NCBI GenBank assembly: GCA_920105625.2
Contig: OV050032.1
Span: 88,954,542 to 89,018,541 of the forward strand
Origin: Clusia tigrina
Taxonomy: Eukaryota > Arthropoda > Insecta > Diptera > Clusiidae
Reading direction: 5' to 3'
DNA: 64,000 bases
This document shows positions 1-10,775 of the stretch, in pieces. The position numbers were made by a program, and so were the translations under genes. A model generated the notes under the pieces. That model did no database searches and was not told where the DNA came from. It was given only the letters and a program-made list of their open reading frames with translations. How positions within the stretch are numbered: the stretch's first letter is position 1; the number at the start of each line of letters is the position of its first letter.

Positions 1-392
1 CTCGAGCCTCTTGTCAATTTAAGCTATCGCTCAAAGCTATGCTACCGTTGAGTCCAAAATCAAACACTGATAAAACTTCAAATGGCCCTAAATTCTACAC
101 GGTACGGCCTACACCTATCAAAGTTTGCAACATACAAATGCTTGTAACTTTTTACTGGAGCGTCATAAAACCTTGAAATTTTGTAACAATAAAGTACTCG
201 AGCCTCTTGTCAATTTAAGCTATCGCTCAAAGCTATGCTACCCTTGAGTCCCAAATCAAACACTGATAAAACTTCAAATGGCCCTAACTTCTATACGGTA
301 CGTCCTACACCTATCAAAGTTTGCAACATACAAATGCTTGTAACTTTTTACTGGAGCGTCATAAAACCTTGAAATTGTGTAACAATAAAGTA

Positions 393-462
393 CTCGAGCC
401 TCTTGTCAATTTAAGCTATCGCTAAAGCTATGCTACCCTTGAGTCGTTGTAACAATAAAGTA
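393..462 (+). repeat. 70-bp truncated unit
   Basis: Unit positions 1-54 (less one C, giving CGCTAAAGC) are joined through a G to positions 181-196, reading GAGTCGTTGTAAC across the join; about 126 bp are missing. The preceding unit ends GAAATTGTGTAAC and the following one reads CAATCGCTCACAGC, and this three-unit cassette recurs as a block. Other 70-bp copies start at 6452, 6718, 9297, 9563, 24462, 24728, 26752, 27018, 33143, 39859 and 42272. Confidence 0.95.
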
Positions 463-658
463 CTCGAGCCTCTTGTCAATTTAAGCAATCGCTCACAGCT
501 ATGCTACCCTTGAGTCCCAAATCAAACACTGATAAAACTTCAAATGGCCCTAACTTCTATACGGTACGTCCTACACCTATCAAAGTTTGCAACATACAAA
601 GGCTTGTAACTTTTTACTGGAGCGTCATAAAACCTTGAAATTTTGTAACAATAAAGTA

Positions 659-800
659 CTCGAGCCCCTTGTCAATTTAAGTTATCGCTCAAAGCTAAGC
701 TATCCTTACGTCCTACACCTATCAAAGTTTGCAACATACAAATGCTTGTAACTTTTTACTGGAGCGTCATAAAATCTTGAAATTTTGTAACAATAAAGTG
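659..800 (+). repeat. 142-bp truncated unit (single occurrence)
   Basis: A 54-bp deletion joins CTATCCTT to ACGTCCTACACC. The intact equivalents are the units at 6984 and 9829, which share the markers GAGCCCCTTG and AAAGCTAAGC. The deletion is therefore private to this copy and later than the block duplication. Confidence 0.9.
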
Positions 801-987
801 CTCGAGCCTCTTGTCAATTTAAGCTATCGCTCAAAGCTTTGCTACCCTTGAGTCTGAAATCAAAAACTTCAAATGGCCCTAACGTCAATACGGTACGTCC
901 TACACCTATCAAAGTTTGCAACATACAAATGCTTGTAACTTTTTACTGGATCGTCATAAAACTTTAAAATTTTGTAACAATAAAGTA
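801..987 (+). repeat. 187-bp unit class (9-bp deletion), first of 26
   Basis: The class reads GAGTCTGAAATCAAAAACTT where the consensus has GAGTCCCAAATCAAACACTG; nine bases are gone, probably through the A-rich flanks. Most members also have AACGTCAATACGG. Starts: 801, 2544, 6069, 7180, 8914, 10025, 11756, 15082, 17624, 21933, 23687, 25977, 28267, 30613, 32368, 35173, 39084, 40909, 43954, 46294, 47456, 52871, 55476, 60107, 62129, 63291. Left of 18 kb they begin GCTCGAG; most of those right of 21.9 kb begin CTGGAG, follow TTTTATAAC and carry ACAACTGCTTG and CATAAGACC. Confidence 0.95.
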
Positions 988-1183
988 CTCGAGCCTCTTG
1001 TCAATTTAAGCTATCGCTCAAAGCTATGCTGCCCTTGAGTCCCAAATCAAACACTGATAAAGCTTCAAATGGCCCTAACTTCTATACGGTACGTCCTACA
1101 CCTATCAAAGTTTGCAACATACAAATGCTTGTAACTTTTTACTGGAGCGTCATAAAACCTTGAAATTTTGTAACAATAAAGTA

Positions 1184-1367
1184 CTCAATTTAAGTTATCG
1201 CTCAAAGCTATGCTACCCTTGAGTCCCAAATCAAACACTGATAAAACTTCAAATGGCCCTAACTTCTATATGGTACGTCCTACACCTATCAAAGTTTGCA
1301 ACATACAAATGCTTGTAACTTTTTGCGGGAGCGTCATAAAACCTTGAAATTTTGTAGCAATAAAGTA
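1184..1367 (+). repeat. 184-bp unit class (12-bp deletion), first of 5
   Basis: GTACTCAATTTAAG replaces the XhoI region, removing GAGCCTCTTGTC; a TC shared by both deletion edges suggests a short-homology join. Starts: 1184, 7563, 7747, 10408, 10592. The class is absent to the right of 10.8 kb. Each of these units lacks the XhoI site. Confidence 0.93.
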
Positions 1368-2229
1368 CTCGAACGTCTTGTCAATTTAAGCTATCGCTCA
1401 AAGCTATACTACCCTTGAGTCCCAGATCAAACACTGATAAAACTTTAAATGGCCGTAACTTCTATACGGTACGTCCTACACCTATCAAAGTTTGCAACAT
1501 ACAAATGCTTGTAACTTTTTACTGGAGCGTCATAAAACCTTAAAATTTTGTAACAATAAAGTACTCGAGCCTCTTGTCAAATTAAGCTATCGCTAAAAGC
1601 TATGCTACCCTTGAGTCCCATATCAAACACTGATAAAACTTCAAATGGCCCTAACTTCTATACGGTACGTCCTACACCTATCAAAGTTTGCAACATACAA
1701 ATGCTTGTAACTTTTTACTGGAGCGTCATAAAACCTTGAAATTTTGTAACAATAAAGTACTCGAGCCTCTTGTCGATTTAAGCTATCGCTCAAAGCTATG
1801 CTACCCTTGAGTCCCAAATCAAACACTGATAAAACTTCAAATGGTCCTAACTTCTATACGATACGATCTACACCTATCAAAGTTTGCAACATACAAATGT
1901 TTGTAACTTTTTACTGGAGCGTCATAAAACCTTGAAATTTTGTAACAATAAAGTACTCGAGCCTCTTGTCAATTTAAGTTATCGCTCAAAGCTATGCTAC
2001 CCTTGAGTCCCAAATCAAACACTGATAAAGCTTCAAATGGCCCTAACTTCTATACGGTACGTCCTACACCTATCAAAGTTTGCAACATACAAATGCTTGT
2101 AACTTTTTACTGGAGTGTCATAAAACCTTGAAATTTTGTAACAATAAAGTACTCGAGCCTCTTGTCAATTTAAGCTATCGCTCAAAGCTATGCTACCCTT
2201 GAGTCCCAAATCAAACACTGATAAAACTT

Positions 2230-2281
2230 CAAATGGCCCTAACTTCTATACGGTACGTCCTACACCTATCAAAGTTTGCAA
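2230..2281 (+). repeat. Internal sub-repeat A of the unit (52 bp)
   Basis: Unit positions 79-130, from CAAATGGCCCTAACTT to AAAGTTTGCAA. It aligns without gaps to sub-repeat B, which starts 56 bp downstream, with 33 of 52 positions identical. Shared anchors are CAAATG, TAACTT, CGTC and GCAA/GTAA at the end. This region carries most of the unit-to-unit variation (GGCCCT, GGCGCT, GGTCCT, GGTACGTCC against GATACGATC). Confidence 0.7.
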
Positions 2282-2285
2282 CATA

Positions 2286-2337
2286 CAAATGCTTGTAACT
2301 TTTTACTGGAGCGTCATAAAACCTTGAAATTTTGTAA
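2286..2337 (+). repeat. Internal sub-repeat B of the unit (52 bp)
   Basis: Unit positions 135-186, from CAAATGCTTGTAACTT to GAAATTTTGTAA; partner of sub-repeat A. Four bases (CATA) separate the two. Positions 1-78 of the unit do not align convincingly to either copy (about 35% in the best frame I tried), so the whole unit is not a simple multimer. Confidence 0.7.
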
Positions 2338-2338
2338 C

Positions 2339-2344
2339 AATAAA
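2339..2344 (+). other. AATAAA hexamer repeated in nearly every unit
   Basis: Unit positions 188-193 read AATAAA, the canonical polyadenylation hexamer, with TGTAA six bases upstream of it. This example stands for about 300 copies. It is lost where the tail reads AACAAAAAAGTA (for example before 3515, 5478, 15857, 16053, 24070 and 27480). Whether it acts as a processing signal is unknown; an AT-rich repeat can contain it by chance. Confidence 0.5.
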
Positions 2345-2926
2345 GTACTCGAGCCTCTTGTCAATTTAAGTTATCGCTCAAAGCTATGCTATCCTTGAAT
2401 CCCAAATCAAACACTGAGAAAACTTCAAATGGCCCTAACTTCTATACGGTACGTCCTACACCTATCAAAGTTTGCAACATACAAATGCTTGTAACTTTTT
2501 ACTGGAGCGTCATAAAAGCTTGAAATTTTGTAACAATAAAGTGCTCGAGCCTCTTGTCAATTTAAGCTATCGCTCAAAGCTATGCTACCCTTGAGTCTGA
2601 AACCAAAAACTTCAAATGGCCCTAACGTCAATACGGTACGTCCTACTCCTATCAAAGTTTGCAACATACAAATGCTTGTAACTTTTTACTGGAGCGTCAT
2701 AAAACCTTGACATTTTGTAACAATAAAGTACTCGAGCCTCTTGTCAATTTAAGCTGTCGCTCAAAGCTATGCTACCCTTGAGTCCCAAATCAAACACTGA
2801 TAAAACTTCAAATGGCCCTAACTTCTATACGGTACGTCCTACAACTATCAAAGTTTGCAACATACAAATGCTTGTAACTTTTTACTGGATCGTCATAAAA
2901 CTTTAAAATTTTGTAACAATAAAGTA

Positions 2927-3713
2927 CTCGAGCCTCTAGTCAATTTAAACGATCGCTCAAAGCTATGCTACCCTTGAGTCCCAAATCAAACACTGATAAA
3001 ACTTCAAATTGCCCTAACTGCTATATGGTACGTTCTAGACCTATCAAAGTTTGCAACATACAAATGCTTGTAACTTTTTACTGAAGCGTCATAAAACCTT
3101 CAAATTTTGTAACAATAAAGTACTCGAGCCTCTTGTCAATTTAAGCTATCGCTCAAAGCTATGCTGCCCTTGAGTCCCAAATCAAACACTGATAAAGCTT
3201 CAAATGGCCCTAACTTCTATACGGTACGTCCTACACCTATCAAAGTTTGCAACATACAAATGCTTGTAACTTTTTACTGGAGCGTCATAAAACCTTGAAA
3301 TTTTGTAACAATAAAGTACTCGAGCCTCTTGTCAATTTAAGCTATCGCTCAAAGCTATGCTACCCTTGAGTCCCAAATCAAACACTGATAAAACTTCAAA
3401 TGGTCCTAACTTCTATACGGTACGTCCTACACCTATCAAAGATTGCAACATACAAATGCTTGTAACTTTTTACTGGAGCGTCATGAAACCTTTAAATTTT
3501 GTAACAAAAAAGTACTCGAGCCTTTTGTCAATTTAAGTTATCGCTCAAAGCTATGCTACCCTTGAGTCCCAAATCAAACACTGATAAAACTTCAAATGGC
3601 CCTAACTTCTATACGGTAGTACGTCCTACACCTATAAAAGTTTGCAACATACAAATGCTTGTAACTTTTTACTGAAGCGTCATAAAACCTTGAAATTTTG
3701 TAACAATAAAGTA
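2927..3713 (+). repeat. Four-unit block, copy 1 (1,963-bp offset)
   Basis: The units at 2927, 3123, 3319 and 3515 (199 bp) recur at 4890, 5086, 5282 and 5478. Markers: CTAGTCAATTTAAAC, AATTGCCCTAACTGC, GTTCTAGACC, ATCAAAGATTGC and GTCATGAAACC. Confidence 0.85.
3515..3713 (+). repeat. 199-bp unit class (3-bp insertion), first of 10
   Basis: CGGTAGTACGTCC replaces CGGTACGTCC, a duplication of GTA. Starts: 3515, 5478, 8323, 13707, 16053, 18595, 20166, 25386, 27676, 28846. Each member follows a tail with AACAAAAAAG and usually opens with CTTTTGTCAATTTAAGTT, so the class is defined by several linked changes. None occurs to the right of 29.05 kb. Confidence 0.95.
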
Positions 3714-4889
3714 CTCGAGCCTCTTGCCAATTTAATCTATCGCTCAAAGCTATGCTACCCTTGAGTCCCAAATCAAACACTGATAAAACTTCAAATGGCC
3801 CTAACTTCTATACGGTACGTCTTACATCTATCAAAGTTTGCAACATACAAATGCTTGTAACTTTTTACTGGAGCGTCATAAAACCTTGAAATTTTGTAAC
3901 AATAAAGTACTCGAGCCTCTTTTCAATTTAAGTTATCGCTCAAAGCTATGCTACCCTTGAGTCCCAAATCAAACACTGATAAAACTTCAAATGGCGCTAA
4001 CTTCTATACGATACGATCTACACCTATCAAAGTTTGCAACATACAAATGTTTGTAACTTTTTACTGAAGCGTCATAAAACCTTGAAATTTTGTAACAATA
4101 AAGTACTCGAGCCTCTTGTCAATTTAAGCTATCGCTCAAAGCTATGCTACCCTTGAGTCCCAAATCAAACACTGATAAAACTTCAAATGGTCCTAACTTC
4201 TATACGATACGATCTACACCTATCAAAGTTTGCAACATACAAATGTTTGTAACTTTTTACTGGAGCGTCATAAAACCTTGAAATTTTGTAACAATAAAGT
4301 ACTCGAGCCTCTTGTCAATTTAAGTTATCGCTCAAAGCTATGCTACCCTTGAGTCCCAAATCAAACACTGATAAAGCTTCAAATGGCCCTAACTTCTATA
4401 CGGTACGTCATACACCTATCAAAGTTTGCAACATACAAATGCTTGTAACTTTTTACTGGAGCGTCATAAAACCTTGAAATTTTGTAACAATAAAGTACTC
4501 GAGCCTCTTGTCAATTTAAGCTATCGCTCAAAGCTATGCTACCCTTGAGTCCCAAATCAAACACTGATAAAACTTCAAATGGCCCTAACTTCTATACGGT
4601 ACGTCCTACACCTATCAAAGTTTGCAACATACAAATGCTTGTAACTTTTTACTGGAGCGTCATAAAACCTTGAAATTTTGTAACAATAAAGTACTCGAGC
4701 CTCTTGTCAATTTAAGTTATCGCTCAAAGCTATGCTATCCTTGAATCCCAAATCAAACACTGAGAAAACTTCAAATGGCCCTAACTTCTATACGGTACGT
4801 CCTACACCTATCAAAGTTTGCAACATACAAATGCTTGTAACTTTTTACTGGAGCGTTATAAAACTTTAAAATTTTGTAACAATAAAGTA

Positions 4890-5676
4890 CTCGAGCCTCT
4901 AGTCAATTTAAACTATCGCTCAAAGCTATGCTACCCTTGAGTCCCAAATCAAACACTGATAAAACTTCAAATTGCCCTAACTGCTATATGGTACGTTCTA
5001 GACCTATCAAAGTTTGCAACATACAAATGCTTGTAACTTTTTACTGAAGCGTCATAAAACCTTCAAATTTTGTAACAATAAAGTACTCGAGCCTCTTGTC
5101 AATTTAAGCTATCGCTCAAAGCTATGCTGCCCTTGAGTCCCAAATCAAACACTGATAAAGCTTCAAATGGCCCTAACTTATATAAGGTACGTCCTACACC
5201 TATCAAAGTTTGCAACATACAAATGCTTGTAACTTTTTACTGGAGCGTCATAAAACCTTGAAATTTTGTAACAATAAAGTACTCGAGCCTCTTGTCAATT
5301 TAAGCTATCGCTCAAAGCTATGCTACCCTTGAGTCCCAAATCAAACACTGATAAAACTTCAAATGGTCCTAACTTCTATACGGTACGTCCTACACCTATC
5401 AAAGATTGCAACATACAAATGCTTGTAACTTTTTACTGGAGCGTCATGAAACCTTTAAATTTTGTAACAAAAAAGTACTCGAGCCTTTTGTCAATTTAAG
5501 TTATCGCTCAAAGCTATGCTACCCTTGAGTCCCAAATCAAACACTGATAAAACTTCAAATGGCCCTAACTTCTATACGGTAGTACGTCCTACACCTATCA
5601 AAGTTTGCAACATACAAATGCTTGTAACTTTTTACTGGAGCGTCATAAAACCTTGAAATTTTGTAACAATAAAGTA
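4890..5676 (+). repeat. Four-unit block, copy 2 (matches 2927-3713)
   Basis: Same four units in the same order. The stretch 3714-4889 between the two blocks repeats the 1760-2543 pattern and is duplicated again at 12531-13706. Confidence 0.85.
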
Positions 5677-6451
5677 CTCGAGCCTCTTGTCAATTTAAGC
5701 TATCGCTCAAAGCTATGCTACCCTTGAGTCCCAAATCAAACACTGATAAAACTTCAAATGGCCCTAACTTCTATACGGTACGTCCTACACCTATCAAAGT
5801 TTGCAACATACAAATGCTTGTAACTTTTTACTGGAGCGTCATAAAACCTTGAAATTTTGTAACAATAAAGTACTCGAGCCTCTTGTCAATTTAAGTTATC
5901 GCTCAAAGCTATGCTATCCTTGAATCCCAAATCAAACACTGAGAAAACTTCAAATGGCCCTAACTTCTATACGGTACGTCCTACACCTATCAAAGATTGC
6001 AACATACAAATGCTTGTAACTTTTTACTGGAGCGTCATAAAACCTTGAAATTTTGTAACAATAAAGTGCTCGAGCCTCTTGTCAATTTAAGCTATCGCTC
6101 AAAGCTATGCTACCCTTGAGTCTGAAATCAAAAACTTCAAATGGCCCTAACGTCAATACGGTACGTCCTACACCTATCAAAGTTTGCAACATACAAATGC
6201 TTGTAACTTTTTACTGGAGCGTCATAAAACCTTGAAATTTTGTAACAATAAAGTACTCGAGCCTCTTGTCAATTTAAGCTATCGCTCAAAGCTTTGCTAC
6301 CCTTGAGTCCCAAATCAAACACTGATAAAACTTCAAATGGCCCTAACTTCTATACGGTACGTCCTACACCTATCAAAGTTTGCAACATACAAATGCTTGT
6401 AACTTTTTACTGGAGCGTCATAAAACCTTGAAATTGTGTAACAATAAAGTA

Positions 6452-6521
6452 CTCGAGCCTCTTGTCAATTTAAGCTATCGCTAAAGCTATGCTATCCTTG
6501 AGTCGTTGTAACAATAAAGTA
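6452..6521 (+). repeat. 70-bp truncated unit
   Basis: Same join as at 393, with CTATCCTTGAGTC. Its partner in the second HOR copy is at 9297. Confidence 0.95.
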
Positions 6522-6717
6522 CTCGAGCCTCTTGTCAATTTAAGCAATCGCTCACAGCTATGCTACCCTTGAGTCCCAAATCAAACACTGATAAAACTTC
6601 AAATGGCCCTAACTTCTATACGGTACGTCCTACACCTATCAAAGTTTGCAACATATAAATGCTTGTAACTTTTTACTGGAGCGTCATAAAACCTTGAAAT
6701 TGTGTAACAATAAAGTA

Positions 6718-6787
6718 CTCGAGCCTCTTGTCAATTTAAGCTATCGCTAAAGCTATGCTACCCTTGAGTCGTTGTAACAATAAAGTA
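6718..6787 (+). repeat. 70-bp truncated unit
   Basis: Second 70-bp unit of the HOR, 266 bp after the first, with CTACCCTTGAGTC. The 266-bp spacing equals one 70-bp plus one 196-bp unit, so the pair looks like a duplicated cassette. Confidence 0.95.
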
Positions 6788-9296
6788 CTCGAGCCTCTTG
6801 TCAATTTAAGCAATCGCTCACAGCTATGCTACCCTTGAGTCCCAAATCAAACACTGATAAAACTTCAAATGGCCCTAACTTCTATACGGTACGTCCTACA
6901 CCTATCAAAGTTTGCAACATACAAATGCTTGTAACTTTTTACTGGAGCATCATAAAACCTTGAAATTTTGTAACAATAAAGTAATCGAGCCCCTTGTCAA
7001 TTTAAGTTATCGCTCAAAGCTAAGCTATCCTTGAATCCCAAATCAAACACTGATAAAACTTCAAATGGCCCTAACTTCTATACGGTACGTCCTACACCTA
7101 TCAAAGTTTGCAACATACAAATGCTTGTAACTTTTTACTGGAGCGTCATAAAACCTTGAAACTTTGTAACAATAAAGTGCTCGAGCCTCTTGTCAATTTA
7201 AGCTATCGCTCAAAGCTTTGCTACCCTTGAGTCTGAAATCAAAAACTTCAAATGGCCCTAACGTCAATACGGTACGTCCTACACCTATCAAAGTTTGCAA
7301 CATACAAATGCTTGTAACTTTTTACTGGATCGTCATAAAACTTTAAAATTTTGTAACAATAAAGTACTCGAGCCTCTTGTCAATTTAAGCTATCGCTCAA
7401 AGCTATGCTGCCCTTGAGTCCCAATTCAAACACTGATAAAGCTTCAAATGGCCCTAACTTCTATACGGTACGTCCTACACCTATCAAAGTTTGCAACATA
7501 CAAATGCTTGTAACTTTTTACTGGAGCGTCATAAAACCTTGAAATTTTGTAACAATAAAGTACTCAATTTAAGTTATCGCTCAAAGCTATGCTATCCTTG
7601 AGTCCCAAATCAAACACTAATAAAACTTCAAATGGCCGTAACTTCTATACGGTACGTCCTACACCTATCAAAGTTTGCAACATACAAATGCTTGTAACTT
7701 TTTACTGGAGCGTCATAAAACCTTGAAATTTTGTAACAATAAAGTACTCAATTTAAGTTATCGCTCAAAGCTATGCTGCCCTTGAGTCCCAATTCAAACA
7801 CTGATAAAGCTTCAAATGGCCCTAACTTCTATACGGTACGTCCTACACCTATCAAAGTTTGCAACATACAAATGCTTGTAACTTTTTACTGGAGCGTCAT
7901 AAAACCTTGAAATTTTGTAACAATAAAGTACTCGAGCCTCTTGTCAATTTAAGCTATCGCTCAAAGCTATGCTACCCTTGAGTCCCAAATCAAACACTGA
8001 TAAAACTTCAAATGGCCCTAACTTCTATACGGTACGTCCTACACCTATCAAAGTTTGCAACATACAAATGCTTGTAACTTTTTACTGGAGCGTCATAAAA
8101 CCTTGAAATTTTGTAACAATAAAGTACTCGAGCCTCTTGTCAATTTAAGCTATCGCTCAAAGCTATGCTACCCTTGAGTCCCAAATCAAACACTGATAAA
8201 ACTTCAAATGGTCCTAACTTCTATACGGTACGTCCTACACCTATCAAAGATTGCAACATACAAATGCTTGTAACTTTTTACTGGAGCGTCATGAAACCTT
8301 TAAATTTTGTAACAAAAAAGTACTCGAGCCTTTTGTCAATTTAAGTTATCGCTCAAAGCTATGCTACCCTTGAGTCCCAAATCAAACACTGATAAAACTT
8401 CAAATGGCCCTAACTTCTATACGGTAGTACGTCCTACACCTATCAAAGTTTGCAACATACAAATGCTTGTAACTTTTTACTGGAGCGTCATAAAACCTTG
8501 AAATTTTGTAACAATAAAGTACTCGAGCCTCTTGTCAATTTAAGCTATCGCTCAAAGCTATGCTACCCTTGAGTCCCAAATCAAACACTGATAAAACTTC
8601 AAATGGCCCTAACTTCTATACGGTACGTCCTACACCTATCAAAGTTTGCAACATACAAATGCTTGTAACTTTTTACTGGAGCGTCATAAAACCTTGAAAT
8701 TTTGTAACAATAAAGTACTCGAGCCTCTTGTCAATTTAAGTTATCGCTCAAAGCTATGCTATCCTTGAATCCCAAATCAAACACTGAGAAAACTTCAAAT
8801 GGCCCTAACTTCTATACGGTACGTCCTACACCTATCAAAGATTGCAACATACAAATGCTTGTAACTTTTTACTGGAGCGTCATAAAACCTTGAAATTTTG
8901 TAACAATAAAGTGCTCGAGCCTCTTGTCAATTTAAGCTATCGCTCAAAGCTATGCTACCCTTGAGTCTGAAATCAAAAACTTCAAATGGCCCTAACGTCA
9001 ATACGGTACGTCCTACACCTATCAAAGTTTGCAACATACAAATGCTTGTAACTTTTTACTGGAGCGTCATAAAACCTTGAAATTTTGTAACAATAAAGTA
9101 CTCGAGCCTCTTGTCAATTTAAGCTATCGCTCAAAGCTTTGCTACCCTTGAGTCCCAAATCAAACACTGATAAAACTTCAAATGGCCCTAACTTCTATAC
9201 GGTACGTCCTACACCTATCAAAGTTTGCAACATACAAATGCTTGTAACTTTTTACTGGAGCGTCATAAAACCTTGAAATTGTGTAACAATAAAGTA

Positions 9297-9366
9297 CTCG
9301 AGCCTCTTGTCAATTTAAGCTATCGCTAAAGCTATGCTATCCTTGAGTCGTTGTAACAATAAAGTA
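9297..9366 (+). repeat. 70-bp truncated unit
   Basis: Copy of 6452, shifted by 2,845 bp, with the same CTATCCTTG variant. Confidence 0.95.
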
Positions 9367-9562
9367 CTCGAGCCTCTTGTCAATTTAAGCAATCGCTCAC
9401 AGCTATGCTACCCTTGAGTCCCAAATCAAACACTGATAAAACTTCAAATGGCCCTAACTTCTATACGGTACGTCCTACACCTATCAAAGTTTGCAACATA
9501 TAAATGCTTGTAACTTTTTACTGGAGCGTCATAAAACCTTGAAATTGTGTAACAATAAAGTA

Positions 9563-9632
9563 CTCGAGCCTCTTGTCAATTTAAGCTATCGCTAAAGCTA
9601 TGCTACCCTTGAGTCGTTGTAACAATAAAGTA
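9563..9632 (+). repeat. 70-bp truncated unit
   Basis: Copy of 6718, shifted by 2,845 bp. Confidence 0.95.
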
Positions 9633-10775
9633 CTCGAGCCTCTTGTCAATTTAAGCAATCGCTCACAGCTATGCTACCCTTGAGTCCCAAATCAAACACT
9701 GATAAAACTTCAAATGGCCCTAACTTCTATACGGTACGTCCTACACCTATCAAAGTTTGCAACATACAAATGCTTGTAACTTTTTACTGGAGCATCATAA
9801 AACCTTGAAATTTTGTAACAATAAAGTAATCGAGCCCCTTGTCAATTTAAGTTATCGCTCAAAGCTAAGCTATCCTTGAATCCCAAATCAAACACTGATA
9901 AAACTTCAAATGGCCCTAACTTCTATACGGTACGTCCTACACCTATCAAAGTTTGCAACATACAAATGCTTGTAACTTTTTACTGGAGCGTCATAAAACC
10001 TTGAAACTTTGTAACAATAAAGTGCTCGAGCCTCTTGTCAATTTAAGCTATCGCTCAAAGCTTTGCTACCCTTGAGTCTGAAATCAAAAACTTCAAATGG
10101 CCCTAACGTCAATACGGTACGTCCTACACCTATCAAAGTTTGCAACATACAAATGCTTGTAACTTTTTACTGGATCGTCATAAAACTTTAAAATTTTGTA
10201 ACAATAAAGTACTCGAGCCTCTTGTCAATTTAAGCTATCGCTCAAAGCTATGCTGCCCTTGAGTCCCAATTCAAACACTGATAAAGCTTCAAATGGCCCT
10301 AACTTCTATACGGTACGTCCTACACCTATCAAAGTTTGCAACATACAAATGCTTGTAACTTTTTACTGGAGCGTCATAAAACCTTGAAATTTTGTAACAA
10401 TAAAGTACTCAATTTAAGTTATCGCTCAAAGCTATGCTACCCTTGAGTCCCAAATCAAACACTAATAAAACTTCAAATGGCCGTAACTTCTATACGGTAC
10501 GTCCTACACCTATCAAAGTTTGCAACATACAAATGCTTGTAACTTTTTACTGGAGCGTCATAAAACCTTGAAATTTTGTAACAATAAAGTACTCAATTTA
10601 AGTTATCGCTCAAAGCTATGCTGCCCTTGAGTCCCAATTCAAACACTGATAAAGCTTCAAATGGCCCTAACTTCTATACGGTACGTCCTACACCTATCAA
10701 AGTTTGCAACATACAAATGCTTGTAACTTTTTACTGGAGCGTCATAAAACCTTAAAATTTTGTAACAATAAAGTA

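Larger units (their letters stand above)
1..1563 (+). repeat. Left mixed segment with many shortened units
   Basis: Unit lengths in order are 196, 196, 70, 196, 142, 187, 196, 184, 196. The order from the 70-bp unit to the 184-bp unit parallels 6718-7746 and 9563-10591, so this is another, more diverged copy of that part of the 2,845-bp HOR. The first unit is unusual in reading CTACCGTTGAGTCCAAAATC and CCCTAAATTCTACACGG; similar ATTCTACACGG units occur at 24070, 26360, 32751, 35556, 39467 and 41880. Confidence 0.85.
2152..2347 (+). repeat. Reference unit matching the consensus
   Basis: This 196-bp copy agrees with the majority base at every position I checked, so it serves as the coordinate system for the variants below. 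Landmarks (unit positions): XhoI site 1-6; direct repeat AAGCTAT at 21-27 and 34-40; TTGAGTCCCAAATC at 48-61; TACGGTACGTCC at 98-109; TAACTTTTTACTGGAGCG at 145-162; TTGTAACAATAAAG at 181-194. A ScaI site (AGTACT) overlaps the XhoI site of the next unit by two bases. Confidence 0.95.
1564..3318 (+). repeat. Segmental block, copy 1 (9,212-bp offset)
   Basis: Nine units, including the 187-bp unit at 2544, recur in the same order at 10776-12530. Shared rare markers: CAAATTAAGC and CCCATATC in the first unit, CGATTTAAGC in the second, GGAGTGTC, CATAAAAGCTTG before the 187-bp unit, CTGTCGCTC, and CTAGTCAATTTAAAC. Confidence 0.9.
5282..8126 (+). repeat. 2,845-bp higher-order repeat, copy 1
   Basis: Sixteen units with the length pattern 196, 199, 196, 196, 187, 196, 70, 196, 70, 196, 196, 187, 196, 184, 184, 196. 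Copy 2 follows directly. I noticed only scattered single-base differences (for example CTATCCTTGAG against CTACCCTTGAG in the first 184-bp unit), which points to a recent duplication. Confidence 0.93.
8127..10775 (+). repeat. 2,845-bp higher-order repeat, copy 2
   Basis: Repeats the first fifteen units of copy 1 in order, including both 70-bp and both 184-bp units. It then joins the unit at 10776, which belongs to the 1564-type block instead of copying 7931. The replacement of the last unit marks the crossover point. Confidence 0.93.

Noticed and set aside
1641..1826. Minus-strand open frames of 61-62 codons repeated over 30 times (also at 3592, 12412, 21422, 36417, 61814 and others)
   Set aside because: Each is about one satellite unit long, starts at GTG, ends at a TGA in the repeat, and 196 is not a multiple of three, so frames cannot continue. 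They appear only where a variant (such as TTGCCAATTTAATC) removes a stop. There is no sign of coding selection.
2152..2347. Third internal sub-repeat in unit positions 23-78
   Set aside because: The best ungapped frame against sub-repeat A, aligned on GTCC, gives about 35% identity, too close to chance for this composition.
2152..2347. Derivation from a tRNA or 5S RNA (SINE-like satellite)
   Set aside because: I found no A-box/B-box pair, no cloverleaf-compatible pairing and no terminal CCA context.
393..6787. Regularly spaced short units resembling a CRISPR array
   Set aside because: The period is 196 bp with no unique spacers between conserved repeats; whole units are homologous to each other.
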